A DNA stretch of 64,000 bases from Streptomyces gelaticus (GTDB lineage Bacteria > Actinomycetota > Actinomycetes > Streptomycetales > Streptomycetaceae): the NCBI RefSeq assembly GCF_014649535.1, contig NZ_BMTF01000003.1, positions 62,001 through 126,000 on the forward strand. Direction: 5' to 3'. Shown piece by piece: positions 26,238-33,828 of the stretch. A model generated the notes under the pieces. That model ran no database searches, was not told the origin of the DNA, and saw only the letters and a program-made list of their open reading frames with translations. Both the position numbers and the translations under genes were made by a program. Position 1 is the stretch's first letter; each line of letters begins with the position of its first letter.

Positions 26238-27365
26238 GTGTCAGGGGCAAGGCAGGGCGTCGCAGAGGCCCGCAGGATCGTGGTCAAGGTCGGTTCCTCA
26301 TCCCTCACCACCGCGGCGGGCGGCCTCGACGCGGACCGTGTCGACGCGCTCGTCGACGTACTGGCCAAGGTGCGAAGCGGCGGGGAGCGCGAGATCGTGC
26401 TCGTCTCCAGCGGCGCCATCGCGGCCGGGCTCGCCCCGCTCGGGCTGGTGCGCCGTCCCAAGGACCTGGCCCGGCAGCAGGCCGCCGCCAGCGTCGGTCA
26501 GGGGCTGCTCGTCGCCCGCTACACCGCCTCCTTCGCGCGGTACGGCGTACGCGTCGGCCAGGTGCTGCTCACCAGCAACGACACCAGCCGCCGCGCCCAC
26601 TACCGCAACGCCTACCGCACCCTCGACCAGCTCCTGGACATGGGTGCGCTCCCGGTCGTCAACGAGAACGACACCGTCGCCACCGACGAGATCCGGTTCG
26701 GCGACAACGACCGGCTCGCCGCGCTCGTCGCCCATCTCGTCCGCGCGGACCTGCTGGTCCTCCTCTCGGACGTGGACGGTCTCTACGACGGCGACCCCAG
26801 CACCCCGGGCACCTCGCGGGTCGCCGAGGTGGCCGGCCCGGAGGATCTGGCGGGCGTCACCATCGGCAGCGCCGGGAAGGCGGGCGTCGGCACCGGGGGC
26901 ATGGTCACCAAGGTCGAGGCCGCCCGGATCGCCACGGCCGCCGGCGTCCCCGTCGTCCTCACCTCGGCGAGCCGGGCCGCCGACGCCCTGGCCGGACGCG
27001 ACACCGGCACGTACTTCCACCGCACCGGACGCCGCTCGGCCGACCGGCTGCTCTGGCTCGCCCACGCCTCCACCCCGCAGGGCTCACTGACCCTCGACGA
27101 CGGGGCCGTACGGGCCGTCGTCGACCGGCACAGCTCGCTGCTGCCTGCCGGGATCGCCTCGGTCGAGGGTGAGTTCGTCGCGGGTGACCCGGTGGAGCTG
27201 CGCGATCTCGAAGGCCGTCCTGTGGCCCGGGGGCTCGTCAACTTCGACGCCAAGGAGATCCCGCAGCTGCTCGGCCGCTCCACCCGCGACCTGGCGCGGG
27301 AGCTCGGTCCGGCGTACGAACGCGAGGTCGTACACAGGGACGATCTGGTCGTACTGCACACCTGA
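26238..27365 (+). CDS. proB: Glutamate 5-kinase
   Basis: 375 residues. First enzyme of proline synthesis (glutamate to gamma-glutamyl phosphate). The amino acid kinase domain (about 10-260) has RIVVKVGSSSLT, VSSGAIAAG, NENDTVATDEIRFGDND and SDVDGLYDGDP. A C-terminal PUA domain follows (about 285-370, SLLPAGIASVEGEF). GGGGA (26228-26232) is correctly spaced for GTG 26238; ATG 26232 lies two codons earlier. proA is 760 bases downstream with one small gene between, so they are close but not a tight operon. Confidence 0.96.
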   Translation: MSGARQGVAEARRIVVKVGSSSLTTAAGGLDADRVDALVDVLAKVRSGGEREIVLVSSGAIAAGLAPLGLVRRPKDLARQQAAASVGQGLLVARYTASFARYGVRVGQVLLTSNDTSRRAHYRNAYRTLDQLLDMGALPVVNENDTVATDEIRFGDNDRLAALVAHLVRADLLVLLSDVDGLYDGDPSTPGTSRVAEVAGPEDLAGVTIGSAGKAGVGTGGMVTKVEAARIATAAGVPVVLTSASRAADALAGRDTGTYFHRTGRRSADRLLWLAHASTPQGSLTLDDGAVRAVVDRHSSLLPAGIASVEGEFVAGDPVELRDLEGRPVARGLVNFDAKEIPQLLGRSTRDLARELGPAYEREVVHRDDLVVLHT

Positions 27366-27507
27366 CAAACCCCTGAAACGGCTGAAAGTCCAGTCTCGGG
27401 GCAGAGACCTTCACGAAAACCGCCCCATCCCCGGCCGCGGACTGGTCAACTTTGTAGCGGGGAACAGCGGGGTACAGCACAGTAAACGCATTCACAGGAG
27501 GCCGCCG

Positions 27508-28008
27508 GTGAGACGAGCGCGCCCGGGGGCGCCGCCCCGAGGAACGGGTGGCCGGGCCCTGACCAGTGTCGGAGCAGGTGCCGGCTTCGACGGGAGCCGG
27601 ACCACGGAGCGAGGGGACGGCCGGACCACCCGGCCCGAGCAGACGGTGGTGAAGGAGGAACGCACCCCGTCGAAGCTGTGGCACATCACGCTCAGCGTCT
27701 CGGGAGCCGACACCCCTCTGAAGGAGGTCAGACGCGGACTCGAACAGCTGGCGCACGACCATCCCTTCCTGCTGACCAGCCGGTACGCCAACGACCATGC
27801 GGAGATCCGCTACTGGGAGGAGGCCCGCGATCTGCACGACGCGGCGGCCGTCGCGCTGCGGCTGTGGGGCGAGCACCGCTCCACGGCCAAGCTTCCGCCC
27901 TGGGAGATCGTCGGCCTGGAGGTCATCGACCGCGAGACGTACCACCAGCGCGTCGCCGAGGGGTACGGGCCGCCCCCGGCCGCTCCGGTCGGAGTGCACC
28001 CGTACTGA
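27508..28008 (+). CDS. Conserved hypothetical protein between proB and proA
   Basis: 166 residues from GTG 27508, which has a perfect AGGAGG (27496-27501) 6 bases upstream. The first 50 residues are low-complexity (Arg/Gly/Pro). The last 115 form a compact domain, KLWHITLSVSGADTPLKE to VGVHPY, with an alternating pattern typical of small alpha/beta proteins. An internal start at GTG 27649 would give only that domain. I do not recognise a characterised family. The sequence looks soluble with no membrane segment. Position between proB and proA suggests conservation in Streptomyces but gives no function. Confidence 0.7.
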   Translation: MRRARPGAPPRGTGGRALTSVGAGAGFDGSRTTERGDGRTTRPEQTVVKEERTPSKLWHITLSVSGADTPLKEVRRGLEQLAHDHPFLLTSRYANDHAEIRYWEEARDLHDAAAVALRLWGEHRSTAKLPPWEIVGLEVIDRETYHQRVAEGYGPPPAAPVGVHPY

Positions 28009-28117
28009 CTACTGAGCAGGCACCCGCGTTCGGAACGGCCGTCCCGAAATCGGGCGCCTCGCATCAGCGGTTGTCTCGCATCACGGGATAAGTGACGGAT
28101 GCCCGCAGTGTGCGCAC

Positions 28118-28123
28118 TACCCT
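28118..28123 (+). promoter_or_regulatory. -10 element of a probable leaderless promoter for proA
   Basis: TACCCT ends 6 bases before ATG 28130, the spacing expected for leaderless transcripts. No ribosome binding site is present upstream of the ATG. Confidence 0.6.
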
Positions 28124-28129
28124 GCGGGC

Positions 28130-29413
28130 ATGACCACGTTCTCGCCGTACGACAACATGTCCCCGATCGCCCAGGCCGCCTACCGGGCACGCTCCGCCGC
28201 AGCCGACATCGCGCCGCTGCCGCGCGCGGCGAAGGACGACGCACTGCTGGCGATCGCGGACGCGCTGGAGGTGCGGACGAGCGAGATCGTCACGGCCAAT
28301 GCCGAGGACGTCGCCCGCGCCCGCGAGGCCGGGACCAGCGAGTCGATCATCGACCGGCTCACCCTCACCCCGGAGCGGATCCGCGCCATCGCCGCCGATG
28401 TGCGGGACGTGGCGGCGCTGCCCGACCCGGTCGGCGAGGTCGTCCGCGGCTCGACCCTGCCCAACGGCATCGACCTGCGCCAGGTCCGGGTGCCGCTCGG
28501 CGTGGTCGGGATCATCTACGAGGCCCGGCCCAATGTGACGGTCGACGCCGCGGCCCTCTGCCTGAAGTCGGGCAACGCGGTCCTGCTGCGCGGTTCGTCC
28601 TCGGCGTACTCCTCCAACGTCGCGCTCGTACGGGTGCTGCGCGACGCGGTAGGCGGCTCCGGGCTCCCGGCCGACGCGGTGCAGCTGGTCCCGGGCGAGA
28701 GCCGGGACTCGGTACGCGAACTGATGCGGGCCCGTGGCCTGGTCGACGTCCTCATCCCGCGCGGCGGCGCCTCGCTGATCCGTACGGTGGTCGAGGAATC
28801 CACCGTTCCGGTCATCGAGACAGGCACCGGCAACTGCCATGTGTACGTGGACGCGCAGACCGACCTCGACATGGCCGTGGACATCCTGATCAACTCCAAG
28901 GCGCAGCGCCCGAGCGTCTGCAACGCCGCCGAGACGCTCCTGGTCCACAAGGACGTCGCCGCGCGGTTCCTGCCGCGCGCCCTGGACGCGCTGGCCGAAG
29001 CGGGCGTGACCGTGCACGGCGACGAGCGGGTGCTCGAACACGCCAAGGGATCCAAGGCCATCGTGGTGGCGGCGACGCCGGAGGACTGGGAGACCGAGTA
29101 CCTCTCCTACGACATCGCCGCGGCCGTGGTGGAGTCGCTGGACGCGGCCGTCGCGCACATCCGGCTCTGGTCCTCGGGCCACACCGAGGCGATCGTGACC
29201 ACCTCCCAGGCCGCGGCCCGCCGCTTCACCCAACTGGTGGATTCCACGACGGTGGCCGTGAACGCGTCCACCCGCTTCACCGACGGCGGCCAGTTCGGCT
29301 TCGGCGCCGAGATCGGCATCTCCACGCAGAAGCTGCACGCCAGGGGCCCGATGGGGCTGCCGGAGCTCACCTCGACGAAGTACATCGTCACCGGCGACGG
29401 GCATGTGCGGTGA
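28130..29413 (+). CDS. proA: Gamma-glutamyl phosphate reductase
   Basis: 427 residues, full length. Reduces gamma-glutamyl phosphate to glutamate semialdehyde with NADPH. Aldehyde-dehydrogenase fold with [17 protein letters not shown], the [12 protein letters not shown] strand, nucleophile Cys264 in [10 protein letters not shown], and the C-terminal [20 protein letters not shown]. No Shine-Dalgarno; the probable leaderless promoter supports this start. Confidence 0.97.
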   Translation: MTTFSPYDNMSPIAQAAYRARSAAADIAPLPRAAKDDALLAIADALEVRTSEIVTANAEDVARAREAGTSESIIDRLTLTPERIRAIAADVRDVAALPDPVGEVVRGSTLPNGIDLRQVRVPLGVVGIIYEARPNVTVDAAALCLKSGNAVLLRGSSSAYSSNVALVRVLRDAVGGSGLPADAVQLVPGESRDSVRELMRARGLVDVLIPRGGASLIRTVVEESTVPVIETGTGNCHVYVDAQTDLDMAVDILINSKAQRPSVCNAAETLLVHKDVAARFLPRALDALAEAGVTVHGDERVLEHAKGSKAIVVAATPEDWETEYLSYDIAAAVVESLDAAVAHIRLWSSGHTEAIVTTSQAAARRFTQLVDSTTVAVNASTRFTDGGQFGFGAEIGISTQKLHARGPMGLPELTSTKYIVTGDGHVR

Positions 29414-29468
29414 CCTCCCGGGGCCGGTGAATGTTGCGGGCTCCCTGCCCAGAACGACCCGGCGGGGC

Positions 29469-29474
29469 TAGTCT
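29469..29474 (+). promoter_or_regulatory. -10 element of a probable leaderless promoter (membrane protein gene)
   Basis: TAGTCT ends 6 bases before GTG 29481, and no ribosome binding site is visible. CTGCCC at 29445-29450 could be a weak -35 with an 18-base spacer. Confidence 0.55.
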
Positions 29475-29480
29475 GGAGCC

Positions 29481-30095
29481 GTGCCGGACGACGTGGGGGG
29501 CAGGCCGTTCCCGGACGGCTGGGAGCCCGACGACGACCGCGGGGGCGCGGACGAGGACTTCGCCTCCGTGGTGTTCGACGAGGACTTCGTACGGGCCGCC
29601 GAGATCCATGAGCCGACCGCCGTCGAGCGGCTGCTGGCGGCCGCCCAGGCACGCGCCGAGGCCGAGGCATCCCGGGCACGGGCGGGCGGCGGCCCCCTGG
29701 ACGAGGATCTCTACGAAGAGGGGTACGGCGAAGAGGGGTACGGCCCCGGCGCATACGGCCGCGAGAGCACCTACGACGACCCGCTGGACCTCGACGACGA
29801 CGGGTACGGCAGCGGTCCCTACGGCCGCCATGGCGGCGCTCTGCGGCCCTACCGGGGGGCCGCGCGCTGGCACCGGCCTGTGGCCTGGCTGCTCGCCGTG
29901 CTGATGGGCATCGGAATGGTCGCGCTGGCCTTCAGCGCCGTCTACCGCAACTCCTCCGGCAGCCGCCAGGACCCCGCCCCGCCGCCCGCCACGACCGGCG
30001 TGGACCGGGCTCCCGGCGCCGTCCCCGACGCCACTCCATCAGCCGCCACGGGCTATCCGCGCCCCACGGTCTCCGCGATCCCCCGCACGGACTGA
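29481..30095 (+). CDS. Single-pass membrane protein with N-terminal VFDEDFVRAA motif
   Basis: 204 residues. Acidic cytosolic N-terminus with motif DFASVVFDEDFVRAAEIHEP (about 29-48), an Ala/Arg helix (about 55-70), Tyr/Gly/Asp-rich repeats (YGEEGYGPGAYG), one transmembrane helix (about 134-156, WLLAVLMGIGMVALAFSAVY) and a short Pro/Ala/Thr-rich outer tail. The next gene encodes a larger protein with the same motif. By position this region corresponds to the SCO2584-SCO2582 area, where proteins linked to the MreB spore-wall complex have been reported; that link is recollection. No enzymatic domain. Confidence 0.8.
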   Translation: MPDDVGGRPFPDGWEPDDDRGGADEDFASVVFDEDFVRAAEIHEPTAVERLLAAAQARAEAEASRARAGGGPLDEDLYEEGYGEEGYGPGAYGRESTYDDPLDLDDDGYGSGPYGRHGGALRPYRGAARWHRPVAWLLAVLMGIGMVALAFSAVYRNSSGSRQDPAPPPATTGVDRAPGAVPDATPSAATGYPRPTVSAIPRTD

Positions 30096-30452
30096 GAAGC
30101 GCGCCGGGCTCCTGCCCGCCTGCCCACGCCCGGGTACGCCCCGCTCTCTCTCCGCATTCCTCGCAGGCCCCGAAGGTGTGCCCGCGGGCTCCGGCGGCAC
30201 TCCTGGCCCGTTCTCCCGCAGTTCTCCCTCGGTTCTCTCGCGGCTGGGCGTTTACCCCGGTCGTAATCGACCTACCCTGAAGGTGTGACCCCTCTCTTCG
30301 AGGGGGCTTCTCACTCGTCCGTACATGCGCAGTCGTACGAAGTCACACGAACTCATACGAACTCATGACGGGCAGGCCCTGTCCGAAGCCATTCGGCCGA
30401 AGCAGAGCGAAGCGTTACGGCCCCGGTCAGTGACGTGGAGTCGGGAGAAGTC
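30096..30452. other. Intergenic region with hairpin and short repeats
   Basis: 357 bases. Contains a small hairpin, CCCCTC (30289-30294) with GAGGGG (30300-30305), and a short direct repeat ACGAACTCAT just after it (about 30346-30366). Promoter of the next gene is probably here. No gene is seen. Confidence 0.5.
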
Positions 30453-31583
30453 ATGGCACGCCGCGGAGAACCACCAGAAGGTCCGTCCGAGAGTCCGGCG
30501 GGCGGCGGTGAGGACGAGTACCGCTCACTCGTCTTCGACGAGTCGTTCGTGCGTGCTGCCCGGCTGCAGGAATTCTCCGCCCAGGAGCGCATGGGGGACC
30601 ACGCACCTGCCGTACGCAGCCTGCCGTCCCGGCGCCTGCGCAACGGACCCAGAGCGGCCATCGCCCTGGTACTCCTGATCGCCCTGGCCTTCGGAATGGC
30701 CGTGTACATGGGCCTTCGCCACCCCTACGAGGCGCCCGTCGGCAGACGCGCCGAGCCGCTGAGGTCCACCGTCGTACCTCTGGCTCCCCAGGGCGCCGTA
30801 CCCGGTGGAACCGCAGCCGCGCTTCTCGCGAAGAGCCCCGCCGCACATTTCGAAACAGGTGCCGCAGGCATCAATCTGCCGGCGATCAGACGGACGGACA
30901 ATTTCTCGGACAACCAGGTCGCGACCGCACTGACCACCGCCAAGGACTATCTCGTCGCCTCCTCACTCGATCCCGACGTACTCACCGGTGCCGCGGTGCG
31001 CCCGGTGGAAAAGCTGCTGGATCCGGACCAGACGACCCAGTTCGAGCAGAGCATGAGCCGGCCGCAGGACGACGGCCGGCATGCCGCGACCGGATGGCTG
31101 GTGCGGTTCGACGCGGCGAAGGTGGCACTGGCCGCTCCGGACGTCAGGGTCCACGGCACCCTGAGCTACGCCGAGGAGGGGTCCGACACGCTGGAGGTGG
31201 TGTCGGACCACACCTTCACCTACACGCTCCGCCCGGCCGCCGCGGGCCCCCAACAGGCGGGCGACGCCTCACTCTTCACCGTACGGCGCGAGCTGCACTT
31301 CCGCTTCGACCGGGAAGACCTGCGGCTGCACCGGCTGGAGCTGCGCACCAGCTATGTCCAGGCCGGACCGCAGGCGTGCCCGGCGGATTCCACCGGCGCG
31401 CTGCGGCCGCTGCTCGCAGGGCAGCACGCCGTCCCCCGCGGCCCCGCGGGCACCGACCCGTACGCGACGGGCGGGCCCACGGCGGCACTCTGCGGGACCC
31501 TGGCGGTCAGCTCCCCGCCGGCCCCGGGTCTGTCCCCGGCCCTTCAGGGTTCCGCGGCTCATCCCGCCTCGCAGAGTCCGTAG
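30453..31583 (+). CDS. Single-pass membrane protein sharing the VFDExFVRAA motif, large extracytoplasmic domain
   Basis: 376 residues. The N-terminal cytosolic part carries EDEYRSLVFDESFVRAARLQ (about 27-46), paralogous to the motif in the preceding gene. One transmembrane helix lies at about 68-88. An extracytoplasmic domain (about 130-340) has alternating strands such as DTLEVVSDHTFTYTLRP and RRELHFRFDREDLRLHRLEL, which look like an NTF2/SnoaL- or Tim44-like fold; this is a guess. The C-terminal tail is Pro/Ser/Ala-rich. GGGAG lies at 30443-30447, a few bases before ATG 30453. The 3' end overlaps the convergent protease gene by 77 bases. Confidence 0.8.
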   Translation: MARRGEPPEGPSESPAGGGEDEYRSLVFDESFVRAARLQEFSAQERMGDHAPAVRSLPSRRLRNGPRAAIALVLLIALAFGMAVYMGLRHPYEAPVGRRAEPLRSTVVPLAPQGAVPGGTAAALLAKSPAAHFETGAAGINLPAIRRTDNFSDNQVATALTTAKDYLVASSLDPDVLTGAAVRPVEKLLDPDQTTQFEQSMSRPQDDGRHAATGWLVRFDAAKVALAAPDVRVHGTLSYAEEGSDTLEVVSDHTFTYTLRPAAAGPQQAGDASLFTVRRELHFRFDREDLRLHRLELRTSYVQAGPQACPADSTGALRPLLAGQHAVPRGPAGTDPYATGGPTAALCGTLAVSSPPAPGLSPALQGSAAHPASQSP

Positions 31584-32640
31584 CGCCGCCCTTGCCGCCC
31601 GAGCTCCCGCTCTGGCCGGTGAACTTGTCGCGGAGCTTGCCGCCCAGATCCCCGGCGCCCCCCGCTATGTCGCCGACCAGCTTCATCAGCGGGTCCTTGC
31701 TGGAGCGGACCGTGTCCGCGTAGTGGGCCGCGGACTCCCGGAACGAGTCGGTCACCGAGGTGTCCTTGTCCTCGTCGCGCCGCGGGTAGTGACCGTCCAT
31801 GATCCGCTGGTAGTCGCGGCTCTCGGACCACTTCTTCAGCTCGGCCGCGCGCACCGTGGTGAACGGGTGCGTGCGGGGCAGCAGGTTGAGGATCTTGAGT
31901 ACGGAGTCGCGCAGATCGCCGCCCTTCTCGTACTCGTCGGCCTGCGCGAGGAAGGCGTCCACATTCATCTCGTGCAGATGATTGCCGCCCGCGATCTTCA
32001 TCAGACCGCGCATCGACGCCTGCAGATCCTGGCCGACGAGCAACCCGGCCCGGTCGGCCGACAGCTCGGACTTGCGGAACCACTCCCGCAGCGCCGTCAC
32101 GATCGCCATGATCGCGACATTGCCGAGCGGGATCCAGGCGACCTTCAACGCGATACTGGTGAGGAACAGCAGGATCGTGCGGTACACCGCGTGGCCGGAG
32201 AGCGCGTGTCCCACCTCGTGGCCGATGACGGCCCGCATCTCCTCCTCGTCGAGCAGCTCCACCAGGCCCGTCGTCACCACGATGATCGGCTCGTCGAGGC
32301 CGATGCACATCGCGTTGGGCTGCGGGTCCTGGTTGACGTACATCGGCGGGACCTTCTCCAGATCCAGGATGTAACAGGCGTCCCGAAGCATGTCGTTGAG
32401 ATGGGCGAACTGGGCATCGCTCACCCGGACGGAGTCGGAGAGGAAGAGCAGCCGGAGACTGCGCTCGGGCAGCAGGCCGCTCAGTGTCTTGAAAACGGTG
32501 TCGAAACCGCTCAGCTTGCGCAGGGCCACCAGGGCCGAGCGGTCCGCCGGGTGTTCGTAGGCCCGGGACGAGATGCCCGCGAAACGCCTGCGTTGCCTGC
32601 TCGGCACCTTCTCATGGCTCTCGTGGCTGCGTTCGGTCAT
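31507..32640 (-). CDS. M48 family zinc metalloprotease
   Basis: 377 residues. Zinc motif HEVGH at 141-145 (RAVIGHEVGHALSGH) and a downstream third-ligand region KSELSADRAG near 191, as in the HtpX/Ste24 clan. Two hydrophobic segments (about 154-182) follow the active site, and the tail is Gly/Ser-rich. An N-terminal helical region (FDTVFKTLSGLLPERSLRLLF) and PQPNAMCIGLDEPIIVVTTGLVE precede the active site. Probably a membrane-associated protease for quality control. ATG 32640 is the first start before the basic N-terminus. Convergent overlap of 77 bases with the upstream membrane protein gene. Confidence 0.93.
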   Translation of the reverse strand: MTERSHESHEKVPSRQRRRFAGISSRAYEHPADRSALVALRKLSGFDTVFKTLSGLLPERSLRLLFLSDSVRVSDAQFAHLNDMLRDACYILDLEKVPPMYVNQDPQPNAMCIGLDEPIIVVTTGLVELLDEEEMRAVIGHEVGHALSGHAVYRTILLFLTSIALKVAWIPLGNVAIMAIVTALREWFRKSELSADRAGLLVGQDLQASMRGLMKIAGGNHLHEMNVDAFLAQADEYEKGGDLRDSVLKILNLLPRTHPFTTVRAAELKKWSESRDYQRIMDGHYPRRDEDKDTSVTDSFRESAAHYADTVRSSKDPLMKLVGDIAGGAGDLGGKLRDKFTGQSGSSGGKGGATDSARRDEPRNPEGPGTDPGPAGS

Positions 32641-32751
32641 GAATGGGCCCCCTGTTCGTACGAGATGTCGCTCGCCCCCCTGACAAACCCCAGCGTAGGT
32701 GCTGGGGCTACGGTGTGCGGGGGGCTGTGGATAACTGAGGAGACGCCCGAC

Positions 32752-32904
32752 ATGCCGCACACCGTTGCTCTGCTCGCCGCCGCGTCCGGGGAGCAGGGGC
32801 CCGGCAGCACGCTCCGTATCGTGCTGCTCGCCTCGCTCGTCGGAGCCGTCCTGCTCGGCTGGTTCCTGCTCCGCGGATACCGCAACGACGACAACAACGA
32901 CTGA
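32752..32904 (+). CDS. Small single-pass membrane protein (50 residues)
   Basis: MPHTVALLAAASGEQGPG leads into one transmembrane helix (about 22-40, LRIVLLASLVGAVLLGWFLL) and a charged tail RGYRNDDNND. GAGGAGA (32738-32744) is correctly spaced for ATG 32752. Shares its N-terminal GEQG step, helix and charged end with the next small gene, so the two are probably paralogues. Function unknown. Too short for usual ORF filters, but the RBS and organisation are convincing. Confidence 0.65.
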   Translation: MPHTVALLAAASGEQGPGSTLRIVLLASLVGAVLLGWFLLRGYRNDDNND

Positions 32905-32988
32905 GTCGGCGTGAGCGTGCCCGAGGCTCCCGCATACGATGTGCGCGATGTCTTCCTTCCGACTCCCGATCGATAGGTCCTGCCGAAG

Positions 32989-33153
32989 ATGAGCCTCACG
33001 AGCACCGCGCACCAGCTGGTCACTCTCGCCTCCGAGGGCGGCGAGCAGGGTGGTAACCACGAAAGCCTCAGCCCGTATCTCACCGGGGGCGGCGCGTTCG
33101 TCGCGCTGATGCTCCTGCTCTGGATCACCACTCGCTTCAACCGCGACCGCTGA
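32989..33153 (+). CDS. Small single-pass membrane protein (54 residues)
   Basis: [22 protein letters not shown], then one transmembrane helix (about 31-47, [18 protein letters not shown]) and a basic end RFNRDR. Resembles the preceding 50-residue protein (LxxLA-x-GEQG, helix, charged tail). Lies 38 bases before nadD in the same direction. Function unknown. Confidence 0.65.
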   Translation: MSLTSTAHQLVTLASEGGEQGGNHESLSPYLTGGGAFVALMLLLWITTRFNRDR

Positions 33154-33191
33154 GGCGAAGGCGTACAGCTGTGCCAGTAGGCTCTGCACGC

Positions 33192-33809
33192 ATGGGAGAG
33201 CAGGAAGTGCCTACCGGCCGCATAAAGCGCCGACTCGGCGTGATGGGCGGGACGTTTGACCCGATTCATCATGGACACCTGGTGGCGGCCAGCGAAGTGG
33301 CCGCCCAGTTCCACCTCGACGAGGTGATCTTCGTCCCGACCGGGCAGCCGTGGCAGAAGAGCCACAAGCACGTCTCCCCGGCGGAGGACCGCTATCTGAT
33401 GACGGTCATCGCGACAGCGTCCAACCCTCAGTTCTCGGTCAGCCGGAGCGACATCGACCGCAGCGGGCCCACGTACACCATCGATACTCTGCGGGACCTG
33501 CGCGCGATCCACGGCGACGCGGACCTCTTCTTCATCACCGGTGCCGACGCGCTCTCCCAGATCCTCACCTGGCGGGACGCCGATGAACTGTTCTCGCTCT
33601 CCCACTTCATCGGTGTGACGCGGCCGGGGCACGTGCTCACGGACGCCGGACTGCCGGAGGGCGGGGTCTCCCTCGTGGAGGTTCCCGCGCTCGCCATCTC
33701 GTCCACGGACTGCCGTGAGAGGGTCGCGCAGGGGGATCCGGTCTGGTACCTGGTGCCGGACGGCGTGGTCCGCTACATCGACAAGCGCCAGCTGTACCGC
33801 GGCGAATGA
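33192..33809 (+). CDS. nadD: Nicotinate-nucleotide adenylyltransferase
   Basis: 205 residues. Makes deamido-NAD from nicotinate mononucleotide and ATP. Nucleotidyltransferase motif [15 protein letters not shown] with the HxGH-type site, VPTGQPWQK, and the C-terminal [10 protein letters not shown] (ISSTxIR-like). ATG 33192 is chosen; a TAGGCT box 8 bases upstream hints at leaderless transcription, and GTG 33171 would add seven non-conserved residues. The LCP-like gene and rsfS follow at short spacing, the usual nadD-rsfS neighbourhood. Confidence 0.96.
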   Translation: MGEQEVPTGRIKRRLGVMGGTFDPIHHGHLVAASEVAAQFHLDEVIFVPTGQPWQKSHKHVSPAEDRYLMTVIATASNPQFSVSRSDIDRSGPTYTIDTLRDLRAIHGDADLFFITGADALSQILTWRDADELFSLSHFIGVTRPGHVLTDAGLPEGGVSLVEVPALAISSTDCRERVAQGDPVWYLVPDGVVRYIDKRQLYRGE

Positions 33810-33828
33810 GCGACGCAGAGGGGCACCG

